Assembly: GCA_012934845.2 (NCBI GenBank)
Contig: WNNJ02001142.1
Span: 162,572-226,571 of the forward strand
DNA: 64,000 nucleotides
Origin: Pomphorhynchus laevis
Lineage: Eukaryota; Acanthocephala; Palaeacanthocephala; Echinorhynchida; Pomphorhynchidae
Reading direction: 5' to 3'
Shown: one piece after another, positions 22,335 through 34,287 of the stretch
Layout of the letters: each line of letters starts with the position of its first letter
How positions within the stretch are numbered: position 1 is the stretch's first letter
Notes under the pieces: model-generated
Database searches by the model: none
Seen by the model: the letters and a program-made list of their open reading frames with translations, nothing else
Told to the model about the DNA's origin: nothing
Translations under genes and position numbers: made by a program

Positions 22335-25160
22335 ATTTAGCAGTTAACATATTATTTGTTATTTATTAGTCAATTCATAAAAATTGATTTTTATTTTTAA
22401 TTTCATTTTTATTTTAACTTGATTTAAATTATAGAAAATCTAAAAACAATTATTAATTTTATTATTTAATTATTAAATTTTGATTAAGCATTATTATGTT
22501 TTGTTTATTTTATAATTATATTAAATACATAAACTCAATTAGCTAATTTGATTTGTCGATATCACCTGTTATTTATTAGTCAATTCATAATAATGACGTT
22601 TATTTTAAATTTCAATTTTTTAATAATAAGTTATTTAACGTGCAAATACGTGCCAACTGCACGCTTACATAACCACTCACAAAATAAAGAACAGCAAAAA
22701 TCACAGATTAATTAGTTAATTGTTGAACAACGTCTGTTATTTATTAGTCAATTCATAAAAATGACGTTTATTTTAAATTTCAATTTTTTATTTTAACTTG
22801 ATTTAAATTATAGAAAATCTAAAAACAATTATTAATTTTATTATTAAATTATTAAATTTTAATTTAGCATTATTGTTTTGTTTATTTTATAAATATATTA
22901 AATACGTAGACTCTGTTAGCTGATTTGATTTGAGTTATTGATTTAGCATTAATATTTATTTTTATTCAATTTATTTATTTTATAATTATATTAAATACGT
23001 AGATTTAGTTAGCTGAATTGATTATTTAATTTATTATAAATTTTTAAATCCATTTTATTTATATAATTTGCAATCAATAATAATTCAAATTATATTATAA
23101 CTTTTCCATATGACACCGAATTATAAAGCATAAATTAATAGCCAAATTGATATCTGCAGCTAATTATGAAAATTAATTATAAAAATTAGCTATTGCCAGT
23201 TATTAAAATCTCCAAATATGATATCGATAATAGAAAAGATTTAATTAAGTTGTAATTTAAAGCAGTTTTTCCGAGTAGCACAAAATCAGATATTTTACTT
23301 TTAATACCAAATTAAATATTAATTTTCTAATATTTAAAATCCTTTTAAATTATTTAAAATATAATTATAATGCCATAATCTATAAAACAGAAACATTTTA
23401 TCAGTTAACATATTATTTTTTATTTATCAGTCAATTCATAAAAATGACGTTTATTTTAAATTTCATTTTTTAACTTGATTTAAATTATAGAAAATCTTAT
23501 AACAATTATTAATTTTATTATTTAATTATTACTTTTTGATTTGGCATTATTATGTTTTGTTTATTTTATAATTATATTAAATACATAGACTCAGTTAGCT
23601 GATTTGATTCATCACTCTCATTCTACTTATCTTTGATTTACTACCCAGAATCCGCTCCACCATCCTCCATATTCTTTAAATACTCTCTAACCTTTTATCA
23701 TATATCTCCTCGCTAACTATTCTCACTTTGTAATCGGTGATTTCGTTGTCCGTTTAGAACGAAGCTACCTTCCAAATCCCGTAAATTTTAATTTACTTAA
23801 AATAAAATTTAAGTTTTATTTTAAATTTCAATTTTTTTATTTTAACTTGATTTTTATATAAATTATAAAAAATCTTATATTGTAATAAGATTATAATCTT
23901 ATATATCTTATAATAAGATATAAGATTAATCTTATAATCTTATATATCTTATATTTTAATTAAGCATTATTTTTTTAATTTTATGATTATATTAAATACG
24001 TAGACTGATTTGATTTATCACAGAATAAAATACCGTAATCATTAAAAGCAATTGTTCAAAACTATAAGAACATTATATGATATGAAAGCTATATGATCTA
24101 GGACGATATCCACTTGTCGCCAGTAATATAAAGTATTTTATATTACTGTAAATTAAAGTAATACTGTAATTAAAGTATTTTATATTTATTTTATTATTAT
24201 TTTATAATAGTACTTTATTTTATAAAATATTATATGTAGCATTGCTATGTAATGGTCTTCAGAACATTATATAAAATAATGTTGATGACCTCTAATTCTT
24301 ATTCTGATACAACGTCTGTTATTTATTAGTCAATTCATAAAAATGACGTTTATTTTAAATTTCAATTTTTTAACTTGATTTAAATTATAGAAAATCTATA
24401 AACAATTATTTATTTTATTATTTAATTATTACTTTTTGATTTGGCATTATTATGTTTTGTTTATTTTATAATTATACTAAATACGTAGACTCAGTTAGCT
24501 GATTTGATTATTAAAGTGTGTTTATTTATTGTGTGTTTATTAAGATGTTCATTTATTGTATGTTTATTAAAGTGTTCATTTATTGTGTGTATATTAAAGT
24601 GTTTATTTATGGTGTGTTTATTAAAGTGTTTTTTTATTGTGTTTATAAATGTGAGTTTATTTATTGTGTGTTTATTAAAGTGTATTTATTTATTGTGTTT
24701 ATTAAAATGTTTTATTTATTGTGTGTTTATTAAAGTGTCTTTATTTATTATGTGTTTATTAAAGTGTTTATTTATTGTGTGTTTATTAAAGTGTCTCTAT
24801 TTATGGTGTTTATTAAAATGTTTTATTTATTGTGTGTTTATTAAAGTGTCTCTATTTATTGTGTTTATTAAAATGCTTTATATATTGTGTGTTCATTAAA
24901 GTGTTTATTTATGGTGTGTTTATTAAAATGTTTTATTTATTGTGTGTTTATTAAAGTGTTTATTTATGATGTGTTTATTAAAGTGTGTTTATTTATTGTG
25001 TGTTTATTAAAGTGAGTTTAAATTTCATTTTTTTAAGTTGATTTAAATTCTAGGAAATCTAAAAACAATTATTAATTTTATTATTTAATTATTAAATTTT
25101 GATTTAGCATTATTATGTTTTGTTTATTTTATAATTATATTAAATACATAGACTCAGTTT
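22335..25160. repeat. dispersed AT-rich repeat family, eight copies
   Basis: A unit of about 200-220 bp runs from gttatttattagtcaattca through aaaatgacgtttattttaaa and ttgatttaaattatagaaaa to attaaatacgtagactcagt, then tagctgatttgatt. Copies are at about 22,335-22,560, 22,564-22,622 (partial), 22,729-22,936, 22,943-23,022 (partial), 23,401-23,610, 23,795-24,015, 24,312-24,510 and 25,019-25,160. All lie in the same orientation, separated by unrelated DNA. The 24.5-25.0 kb minisatellite splits the last pair. Confidence 0.85.
24504..25016. repeat. minisatellite, about 27-bp unit
   Basis: Tandem copies of tgtttattaaagtgtttatt plus tattgtg with variable length, about 19 copies. The 131- and 71-codon open frames across it are products of the repeat, not genes. 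Confidence 0.95.
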
Positions 25161-25489
25161 TTATATAAAATATATATTGTCATATGATAACGCAATATTA
25201 ACATATCAATGAGAGAGATTTATTTCAAGAAGTTCATGAGTTCTAGTTTGCAAATTCGAATGTCGATTAGTGCTTCTCAATAAACTAGATTTTTATATTC
25301 AATTAAATAGCAGTTACATTTTTATGATTTTATCATTTTATGTTTTAATTTACTACATGTTTCAATAGAAAATAAAATTGTTATAATATTAATGAGAGAG
25401 ATTTATTTACACCTCGTTGCTTCTCAGCATTGGGTGATAAAAAAATAGCAAAAATATCAAAAATACAAAAAGCATAAACCCGACAGTCA

Positions 25490-25740
25490 CATCAAGTCAA
25501 TCCGGACCAGAGACAACTTAGATAATTCAAAACAGGAAAATACATATAAAAGGGAATTACAAGATTCCTTGCAAAAACTGCAAATACACAGACAGGATCA
25601 TTTGTGCAGAGGTATTCGGATGCAACAAAATTTGTCGTGGTATCCATGGATGGATGCTCTCCATACAAAGGGTCTCTCTGACGAATGGGAAAACGCCATT
25701 GCTGCTGAGTGTATACAGGCGTTATTAATACGTTAATTAA
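25490..25740 (-). pseudogene. family W LINE C-terminal fragment
   Basis: In one minus frame the translation includes HGYHDKFCCIRIPLH followed by a Cys-rich stretch (CLCICSFCK). The same signature recurs at about 35.0 kb (HGYHDKFYVKSISLH, CICIFCK) and about 35.8 kb. It resembles the CxC...H...C tail of Jockey/I-type LINE proteins. It is broken by stops. Confidence 0.5.
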
Positions 25741-26507
25741 TATTAACATATTAATATTATTATAATAATATCAATAATATTACTTGAAATGTATTTTATA
25801 ATAAGCGATGATTACATTTTACTATATCGTATTTATTGCCATAACTAGATTTTATTTCACCTTTGAGTTGATGTTAGCGGTATTGATATATACTTCATCG
25901 GTATTTTACATCCAATTATTAATTGTGAGGTCACATTAAATATTACTACTTATCTGTAGCTCACTACCACTAAACACATTTAGTAATTTGTATTGTGAAT
26001 CTTCACGTGTTCGTTCTATGATCCCAACTGATTGTAATTTAACGTTTAATCAAGCAAATACGTGTAGGTATAATTGCTGTTATTAATTAACTAATAAAAC
26101 TTGAGAATATCGTATACCTATAGGCTTTTATATACCTATAGGCTTTCACTCAATTAAAAGAGTGATTATTCTTTTCATTTATATAAGCATATATTATGCT
26201 TTTTCTCGATAAAACACCAAGTCATTTTATTCTTGGCTAAAAGCCAAGATGTGAGTAAATTTAATCCAAAGTATAATTAAAATAATTTTATTTTTTATAA
26301 TTTCTTAATATAATAATATACATTTTCATGGTTACTCTCAAATGGATCCCATATTAGATAATACAATAATATTATTCTATAAAATAATAAAAATCATAAT
26401 AATTTATTGGAAAGACCCACCGCAGCCTCTCAGCCTGGAGCAGAATATAAGCAGCTTCAAAGAAAGTGACAACCAGTTTCAAAGAAAAGGCAACGCAAGG
26501 CAACAAG

Positions 26508-26985
26508 AAATCATCATAATCTGAGAATATAAATTATACCACTGTGGCCTTTGGCATTGGGTGGAAAACAAACTTTACATTCACAAAAAAATACAATTAT
26601 AATGATTTTTATTTTCCAAAAATCACAATAATTTGAGAATATTTATAATGCCACAATAGCCTTTCATCATGAGCAGAAATCAAAAATGCACATATACACA
26701 AATAATAAAATACAACACGAAAACAAAATTTATTTACTATGATTTGAATTACCGGTCACTAGACCGACTGCCTGACTTAGCAATTCGATTGAGATTAGTT
26801 GGTTTGGGTCAATGATCTTAGTAATGTCAGGGGCTTAGTAGTAAATTATTTAGTGTTGTTTGAATGCGAATGTTTCAGGGACACGAAAATGTTAACGATG
26901 AAAGAGCATAGTAGTAAATTATTCAGTGTGTTGTTTGAATGCGGATGTTTCAGGGAAACGAAAATGTTGACGATAGTCTACTGAT
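26508..26985. repeat. two short duplications
   Basis: A block of about 90-110 bp (tgagaatat, then gcctttggcattgggtgg type) at about 26,520-26,600 is repeated with divergence at 26,633-26,700. A 73-bp unit starting tagtagtaaattatt and ending cgaaaatgtt(a/g)acgat occurs in tandem at 26,836-26,908 and 26,909-26,982. Confidence 0.7.
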
Positions 26986-29150
26986 GGGGGGGTTAATCGA
27001 TATAATTGCTATAATATCATTGGAATAGATTTTGTATGATAGGGCAATGACTTTTATGATGAAACGCCACTTGCATGCATCTAATTGCTTAAAGTTGGTA
27101 CTATATATTACAGGTATGGTGTAAGTTATTGTGGGTTCTAGCATAACCTTAAAGAATCTAAGGGCACTGTGCGATGATAAACTTAAAAGTTTTCGATATG
27201 TGTAAGTGAACGATAATACTGTGCATGATTTTTGTTCGAAGTGGAGACTAAATGGGCATGTAGAGGTTAGCTGGACGCCTAGATATTTATAAGAGTTAAT
27301 GAATTCGATAGGTCGACAGTTTAGCGAAAGTTTATCGGAATTAGCAAGGCGTTCTCCATCGCTAAATTTGATTACTTTAGTTTTCAATATGTTGACAGTA
27401 AGGCCGTTTTCGATACAAAGGTTGCGTAGGTCAAGTATGGATTGTGCGATTTGAATTGAGTCGGAAAGTATTGTCGGTTCGTTGGTCAAAATAATGATTT
27501 TGGAGTTGGATGGTGTCGTTTGCAAGTAAGCTGGTAAATCTTCAACAAAGAGTGAGAAAATGAGCGGACTTATTGTGGACCTTGTATGATTACTTTGTGT
27601 TAAGTGATTAGAGCAGATAAATAAACGCTATCAAAAATGCACACTTTATTCGGTAAACAACATACGATGTGATGTGTCGAGGAAGGCTCCGGATATGCGA
27701 TATTGCAAAGTAAGATTTTTGTGATATTGAAAAGTAAGAACTTGAATAATTGATAGTATCGAAAGCTTTCGAAAAGTCGACGAAAACTGCGAATGCGCGA
27801 AGACTGGGCGATATCATTGTGAAAATAGTACGTCGAGCTTCGGTGAGCGCAGAGCTGGTGGAATATCGATGTCGAGATCATGTTGTTCGGGTGGCAGAAG
27901 TTGCTTATAATAGGTGGAAAGGCGACATGAAACAATAGACGAGAAGAATTTGAATGAATGATTAAGCATTGTGATGACGCGATATGCACTTGGATGGGAA
28001 GAGTTACCAGAACCTTTATATTAGTACTTTAGCTACTAATTGCTGCCAAGATTTGGGAACTGAGTATCCAATAAAAACTTTATTAAACAGGTCAGTCACA
28101 TATTTACTAGTATATCAAATGTATTTTTGATATGTTCATTCGCAATAATGTCAGTACCGGTGGCTTTATGATTACTGAGGTACGCTACAGCACTTTGGAG
28201 TTCATTGACAAACAATGGTTGACTTAGAGAGTTGTTAAGATCAGTCGAGATAATATGTCGAAGTGTATTGGGAACATGTATAGGACTTAAGTCAAAAAGA
28301 TTACTATTTAAACTGTCAGACAAACCATAAAACGCTTCTAAGTGTGCTCCCCATGCATTAATTTGGGATATTAGTGCCTACGTTTTCGTATCGAGTTGAG
28401 TTAAGTTTCCACGGGGAATTATAAGCATCTCTTAGCTATAGAATCTCATTATGAATATGAGTTTCCTATGGAGAAGTTTCACTAAATTGGTGTAAATTTG
28501 TTTCTATCGAATGTACATATGATATGCTTGAGGTGTTAAGTTGGCATACGAATAAAGTGATCTTAAAATGGATTGCAGTTTAGAGACACTGGGATGATAT
28601 TTTGTTTTTTTTACCTCGGTACGATTTGAGCATGCTGATTTAAAAGCATCGTATAATGTCGCATCTGGTATTGAGGTCGTTATTGTCGAGAATATATTAG
28701 GCAGAGATTTCGTCGATATTCAGATTGGTGAAATCTAGATTTTGAATAAGTTATGGCAAGGTTTTTTTCGGGAGCGTCTCGGATGTGTTAGTGATACTTA
28801 TGAAAATTTCGGCAATGACTGGTTTATGTTTACGTATAAAAAACCAGGAACTCTCAGTATCAAAATTTATTTTAGTTGGAACATAAAAGAATATAAGGTC
28901 AATGGTGCTTGACCCATTATGGATGTAGTAAGTTGAGTATGATGAGATGACTGTGTGCTAATCTTTAGTTTGGAAAAATCTGAAAATGAGGTGAAGTTTA
29001 CGCATGCATGGTTTGAATATTTAGCATTAAAATCATCTGCGATTACCATAGGTCGATCAAAATGTAAATTCTGCATTATGGTGTACAAATCGTCGATAAT
29101 TTTTGGAGTAGATGAATATCAAGAGATATTATCAATTATAATGATATAAT
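26950..29150 (-). pseudogene. family W LINE (Jockey/I-like): AP endonuclease and RT
   Basis: From 29.1 kb downward: PMVIADDFNAKYSNHA, the GDFNAHHS box of the AP-type endonuclease (first Gly replaced); KATGTDIIANEHIK at the RT start (28.1-28.3 kb); FVDFSKAFDTI (RT motif A, about 27.76 kb); STISPLIFSLFVEDLP (motif B, about 27.55 kb); NSKIIILTNEPT, where YADD should be, so the catalytic pair is gone; then INSYKYLGVQL and LDACKWRFI. The reading frame changes at least five times. The element probably continues upstream to about 30.1 kb, where I see no clear domain. Confidence 0.8.
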
Positions 29151-30360
29151 ATATCAATTATATTACTGAGATAATATCAATTATATGCAGTGGTGATTTG
29201 ATGTAAATGCAATTTTGAGGTTTGGGATTTAAATTTAATATTACTGATTGTGAAGTAAGTTGATTATTTGTACTTTTGGAAGGGGCATGGGCCTTATGAA
29301 ATATCTAATTTATGAGACGGTAAATTAGTGGACATTGAACTCTTTGTTTGTGCAAATAAAGGTATAGTCAAAGTTAGCTGTAATATGGTATGCTCTTATT
29401 TATCCATCAAAGAATATTAAGGGCACATTAGGTTAGATTTTAGTCATTCCAAGTATACAAATGTCGTGGAGAGAGGAAATGATACTATGTGACCTTGTCT
29501 AATCACGTATTTCTTGTTTGGGTCTTTAAATTGTTTGGTACGGCGGAGCTTTCAAAGATGGAAATCACGTTCACGATCTACTTTACAGAGATCTATCTTT
29601 ACATATACTGATTGTCGATATGGGTTTGTTTTTAATTTAGGCATTTGGGTGCGGTAAAAATGACAATTGTACAAGAGGTGGATTTAAGGTGATTCGTATG
29701 TAAAGTGTATTTTCGTTTTTGGCGATAAGTCGAATGAATTTTAAGTTATGTACTAGTGACAAAATGATAATTCGCAGAGAAGTTCGGGAACTTGCACGTC
29801 GTCATTTCCAGACGAAGAACCACGAACGATAACATTTCGAGCTATTCAAGATTAATCCGTTATTGCCTTGAGACGATTTGAATGTCCATTATCAAGTATG
29901 GCTGCGTTTGATGTAGTTTAAAGTGAATGACTTGGTTGTTGGCGTACAATCGAGGGAACCGCGGATTTGACAATGTGAGCAAATGTTTTTCTCGGGACTT
30001 TATCGAAAGTGGTAGGTTATATAGACATTTTTACTGATAAATCCTGTATTTTAGTACGGAGCATTCGAATATCTGATTCTATCTAAGATATTTCATCTAA
30101 TGGGGGGAATGATTTTCCAAAAAAATAGGTAATATCATGAGCTTTAGATAAGCTTTAATATATATAATTAAAGATCTGAATGGTTCACATTGTGCTCCGG
30201 GAGCTTACAAGCTACAGTTTTATAATCAAGAATTTTGCAAAAAGTGGAGTTTGATTACAATCAGAGCAGACGTCGTTATCACTTCTAGACAATCTGATGG
30301 TACCCGGAAGCACTCAGCAGTAGGGTGAACTACCATCAGTCGTTTCGGCTGCCTTGTGAT
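29151..30360. other. probable 5' remainder of family W LINE
   Basis: Less AT-rich than the flanks and continuous with the LINE on its left, but every frame is broken and no ORF1 domain is recognisable. The Penelope-related repeat begins near 30,270. Confidence 0.4.
30270..30360. repeat. Penelope-associated terminal motif, copy 1
   Basis: Related to 33,027-33,165 and 33,388-33,474: cacttctagac, then ggtacccgg, a cactcagcagtag run, and cgtttcgg(c/t)tgcc. It lies just outside the inverted left arm. Confidence 0.6.
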
Positions 30361-30707
30361 ATATGTATCAAAAATCTATGAGTGATAACGATGTCTACTC
30401 TGCTTGTAATCGAACTCCGGTTTTTGGCAAAATTCTTGATTATATATATAAATCGTTAAACAAATCAAATCAAGAATTGAGTAACATCAGCGACTTTTCT
30501 TTTATAGCACAATACAAGGGCAAAGCTTTCGGCGTACTGTTCAAAGGAGAAATAGAACGACCAGGAAAGAACAAATTCATTTTTATAAGACGTTTCGGCC
30601 GAAGCCTTCTTCTAGAATAAACAATACACATGTCACAATAATTTAAAGTATACAAGTAAAAAGGCCATCCTATGTGAGTGTTTGGCAGTGATAAACATGT
30701 TCCGCAT

Positions 30708-31154
30708 TTAGACCATTGAGACTGTCACTATATATTCTACCAACAATCTTTTGTTCATACGCTTTCTCGTTATTGTATCGCTCAAGTTGCAGGCAGCAAC
30801 AATGTACTTCATACAATCTAGCGTACCATGTAAGATCGCGTGCTCAATCACTTTATCGTTGCATCGCCTATGTTTATATTGCGAGCATCGTAAGTTATTT
30901 CGTCGGGCCATTTTTAGCGATGTCTCTCCGACATATTGTGTCTGACATATCTCACACTGAGTGACATACACTATTCCCGTTGACTTACAATTAGCATCAT
31001 TCATTACGCTATATATTTGACCTGTCCGAGAACTAGTGTATGTGTCACTTGTCAACATTACACTGCAGGTGGCACATCGTTTGTCAGTACATGGTCGTGA
31101 CACTCTTGTAGATTGATTACTACATAGCAGATGTCCTATGTTTCTACTAGTCAC
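30708..31154 (-). pseudogene. Penelope-like GIY-YIG endonuclease, inverted copy
   Basis: A 148-codon frame with CKSTGIVYVTQCEICQTQYV then GETS, the Penelope variant of GIY-YIG (Y-x3-C-x2-C-x3-YVGET). It is followed by RRNNLRCSQYKHRRC and VIEHAILHG. It is nearly identical to the right-hand copy, with a small number of substitutions. There is no RT upstream on this strand, so it cannot be an independent element. Confidence 0.85.
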
Positions 31155-31156
31155 TA

Positions 31157-32176
31157 CGACCAGGAGATCAGTTTGAAGCTTTTTACATGCTGCCCAAAGT
31201 TCATAAAACTACGCGACCATACGTTGGTAGACCAATTATTAGCTGCAAGGGTACTCCAACAGAGAAATTATCAAAATGGGTACATATACAACTTTCACCG
31301 ATGTTTCGAGCAGTACCGTCGTACATTGCAAACAACATTGAGTTTATAAAAAGATTCGAGGAATCTCGACATTCACTACCAAAAGAGGGAATATTGGTTA
31401 CAGCTGACGTAGCCAGTCTTTATACGAACATTAAAAACGTACAAGGGTTTAAGAGCAATGTCAGAATTCCTACGATAAGAGAAAATTTAAAAAAACGAGG
31501 AGATATAATTTTGCGATCTGCTCAGTTGGTGTTGCTCAACAATATTTTACGATATAAGAAAACTTATTATATACAGGAATTAGGTACAGCAATGGGCACT
31601 CTGATGGCTCCGGCGTATGCGATTATTTTTATGCACATGATGGAGCAAGAATGGATTAGAAAATCAGAGATAAAACCAGTACTATTTTGTCGTTATATCG
31701 ACGATATTTTCTTTGTGTGGCCAGGAAACGAAGTATCATTAAAACGATTTCAAAATGAGTTTAAGGCAATGTGTTACCTTGAGTTGACATTCGTAGCAGG
31801 AAATGAGGTAATTTTTTTTGATATTATGATCTCAAAAGATCCTAACGGCACATACAGAACAGGATTTCATATGAAAAAAGAATCAGTGCCAATGTACCTC
31901 CACGCAACGAGCTACCATCTTCAGAGTACAAACGAAGAGTAATTTATAATGAAGCACTGCGCCTGAAACGAGTATGTTCGAATACTAGTGATTTCGAGAT
32001 TAACAAATGAATTCATAGAGAGGGGTTACAGACGAAGAGTAATTAACAGACAATGTCAGGCGGTAAGAAGAATGACGCGACAGACATCACTGGAAAAGAC
32101 AGAGCAAAAAACCAGATGCAAAAGTGATATTGCCATTTCACCCTTACTTAGAGTCGTTTCGAAAATAACTCAATGA
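31157..32176 (+). pseudogene. Penelope-like reverse transcriptase, 5'-truncated
   Basis: The open frame at 31,187-31,942 (251 codons; readable from about 31,157 as DQFEAFYMLPKVHKTT) has in order RPYVGRPIISC, TADVASLYTNI (motif A with D), GTAMGTLMAPAYAIIF (motif B, Penelope type), CRYIDDIFFVW (catalytic YIDD) and EVIFFDIMISKDPNG. The core is therefore intact, but the frame is lost around 31,925 and again around 32,000. The sequence continues as YKRRVIYNEALRLKRV and NEFIERGYRRRVINRQ, the usual RT thumb and linker. The N-terminal part is missing. Confidence 0.9.
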
Positions 32177-32177
32177 T

Positions 32178-32663
32178 GTGGATGATGAATTGAGCAATAA
32201 AGTACGCATATGCTTCCTGAGTAGTAGAAACATAGGACAGCTGCTACGTAGTAATCAATCTACAAGAGTGTCACGACCATGTACTGAAAAACGATGTGCC
32301 ACCTGCAGTGTAATGTTGACAAGTGACACATACACTAGTTCTCGGACAGGTCAAATATATAGCGTAATGAATGATGCTAATTGTAAGTCAACGGGAATAG
32401 CGTATGTCGATCAGTGTGAGATATGTCAGACACAATATGTCGGAGAGACATCGCTAACAATGGCCCGACGAAATAATTTACGATGCTCGCAATATAAACA
32501 TAGGCGATGCAACGATAAAGTGATTGAGCACGCGATCTCACATGGTACGCTAGATTGTATGAAGTACATTGTTGTTGCTTGCAACTTGAGCGATACAATA
32601 ACGAGAAAGCGTATGAACAAAAGATTGTTGGTAGAATATATAGTGACAGTCCCAATGGTCTAA
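32178..32663 (+). pseudogene. Penelope-like GIY-YIG endonuclease, right copy
   Basis: A 161-codon frame: a Cys-rich segment (PCTEKRCATCSVML), then GIAYVDQCEICQTQYVGETS, ARRNNLRCSQYKHRRC and VIEHAISHG. In Penelope-like elements this domain nicks target DNA for priming. It is in a different frame from the RT pieces because of the frameshifts upstream. The final Y-V...V stretch ends at a TAA followed by the 3' UTR. Confidence 0.85.
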
Positions 32664-32744
32664 ATGCGGAACATGTTTATTACTGGCAAACACTCACATA
32701 GGATGGCCTTTTTACTTGTATACTTTAAATTATTGTGACATGTG

Positions 32745-32800
32745 TATTGTTTATTCTAGAAGAAGGCTTCGGCCGAAACGTTTTATAAAAATCAATTTGT
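32745..32800 (+). ncRNA. degenerate hammerhead-like motif in Penelope 3' UTR
   Basis: CTAGAAGA, then GGC/GCC stem with TTCG loop, then GAAACGTTTTAT. It resembles the hammerhead core with the CTGA part corrupted. An inverted copy lies at 30,583-30,622. Penelope-like elements are known to carry minimal hammerheads in their terminal regions. Confidence 0.4.
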
Positions 32801-33026
32801 TCTTTCCTGGTCGTTCTATCTCTCCTTTGACCAGTAAATGGCTGAATCACGTGAAAATGATCCCAGGAGACGATTTTCTCAAACTTCACACTTTATACAT
32901 AATAGTTGCTAGATCACACAAGGTGACTTTCGCATTATATATAGCAGCACATATATATTAAAAATCAATCGTAGCCAGTTTTGACTCCTGGACCACATTT
33001 CAAGCAATTTTTCGCACTACCAATAT

Positions 33027-33474
33027 ATACTAAATGGTGCTGCTTGATAGTCTGGACTTCGATTCACGAATTTCAGTCACCATGTCACTTCTAGACGATT
33101 AATGAGTACCCGGCAACACTCATCAGTAGAATGAAGTACTCACTAGCCGTTTCGGTTGCCTGTGTGACATTGTGAATAAAGGCGTTTCCGACACTTTGCT
33201 TAATTGCATGAGACTTACGCTCTTAACCAGATCGAATTGATGTGCGGACTATCCTTAAGCACTACACCGATGTTGTTGCTGAATTGTCGCTGTACTCGTT
33301 GGATCCTTAATGGATACGGCAGGTATAATAGTAGTGCACGGATGTGCTGAGTAGACAACGGTCCAGGATTTCTTACGAAATACGGCATTTATACTAAATG
33401 GTGTTGCTTGATATAATAAACTTCGATTCACGAATTTCAGTCACCATATCACTTTTAGACGACCAATCAGTACC
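33027..33474. repeat. duplicated Penelope-associated terminal block
   Basis: The block tatactaaatggtg(c/t)tgcttg, then cttcgattcacgaatttcag, to agtacccg at 33,027-33,110 recurs at 33,388-33,470, about 360 bp apart. The first copy continues into a region with permuted CTGATGA and GAAAC boxes on minus. Confidence 0.75.
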
Positions 33475-33500
33475 CGTCAACACTCATGCTAATTACAAGC

Positions 33501-33504
<4 letters not shown>

Positions 33505-33574
<70 letters not shown>
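33505..33574. repeat. (TA)n microsatellite
   Basis: About 35 uninterrupted TA units. Confidence 0.97.
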
Positions 33575-33577
<3 letters not shown>

Positions 33578-33772
33578 GCCCCGTACACCTGCCATATGAC
33601 ACACAATTGTGTACTCATAAATAACTATGTTTTCCTCATGAAGAGGCATAAACAATAGGCAGCATTCTATATATCCTCATCAGATCAAGAAATAGAACCG
33701 AATTATTCTCGCAATATTCAAAGTCGCTACGTATGCCCAGTCATCCAATGTGTGACGACAAACTTCAACAAT

Positions 33773-33810
33773 GGTATACGCGTTTCGCTCTAACGGAGCT
33801 CATCAGTACC
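33773..33810 (-). ncRNA. hammerhead ribozyme, structurally complete minimal form
   Basis: Read on minus from 33,810: GGTA; CTGATGA; stem II GCTC with loop CGTTA and GAGC; GAA; stem III as the self-complementary ACGCGT; cleavage-site A; then TACC. GGTA and TACC close stem I. All invariant core positions (CUGANGA, GAAA, UH) are present. Stem III is only a palindrome with no loop, as in the minimal hammerheads of Penelope-like elements and retrozymes, which act as dimers. It would self-cleave after the A at 33,777. The neighbouring Penelope debris fits this origin. No activity can be shown from sequence. Confidence 0.78.
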
Positions 33811-34072
33811 GTGACTTTAATAATCATCCATAGGCACCTTAACACACGCTTAAACAATGTCTAAAGCTCGAAAAACAGAACTACCCTTAATCTGAATCAT
33901 CAGAGGAAATTTAGCAATCTTTAAAGCGTCTGAAGTAGACTGGTTCAAACTAGTTTGAACTTTCTTGGCTTTTAAATAAACTACTTACAATTTCTGATGA
34001 TGATTCCAAACTGGAATCAAAAATTCAATAAATTTTCTGACTCATGCGGGGCGTCTTGCCATTTCAATTTTG

Positions 34073-34210
<138 letters not shown>

Positions 34211-34287
34211 ATGGGATCATGAAGATCGATTGAAATCGGGACTGGTGATCCTTTGATGGATGCTTGTTTATGTATTGAATAGTTGCT

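Larger units (their letters stand above)
30540..32830 (+). mobile_element. Penelope-like element with inverted 3'-portion copy at its 5' side
   Basis: The central RT (31.16-31.95 kb) is followed by the GIY-YIG endonuclease and 3' UTR (32.2-32.83 kb). The endonuclease and 3' UTR also appear inverted on the left (30,540-31,150). The two arms are about 600 bp and highly similar, running from (c)tagtagaaacatagg to ggagaaatagaacgaccagg. The left arm cuts into the RT just before FYMLPKVHKTT, so the RT N terminus is lost. Such partial inverted copies are a known arrangement for Penelope-like elements. Confidence 0.85.

Noticed and set aside
24504-24899. 131- and 71-codon frames rich in Cys, Leu, Phe and Ile
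   Set aside because: They are read straight from the minisatellite; every frame of the repeat stays open.
22335-25160. regularly spaced repeats that might suggest a CRISPR array
   Set aside because: Units of about 210 bp with irregular long spacers in a eukaryotic setting; not a CRISPR structure.
30716-30964. plus-strand frames over the left Penelope arm
   Set aside because: Antisense to the GIY-YIG domain, which is clearly on minus there.
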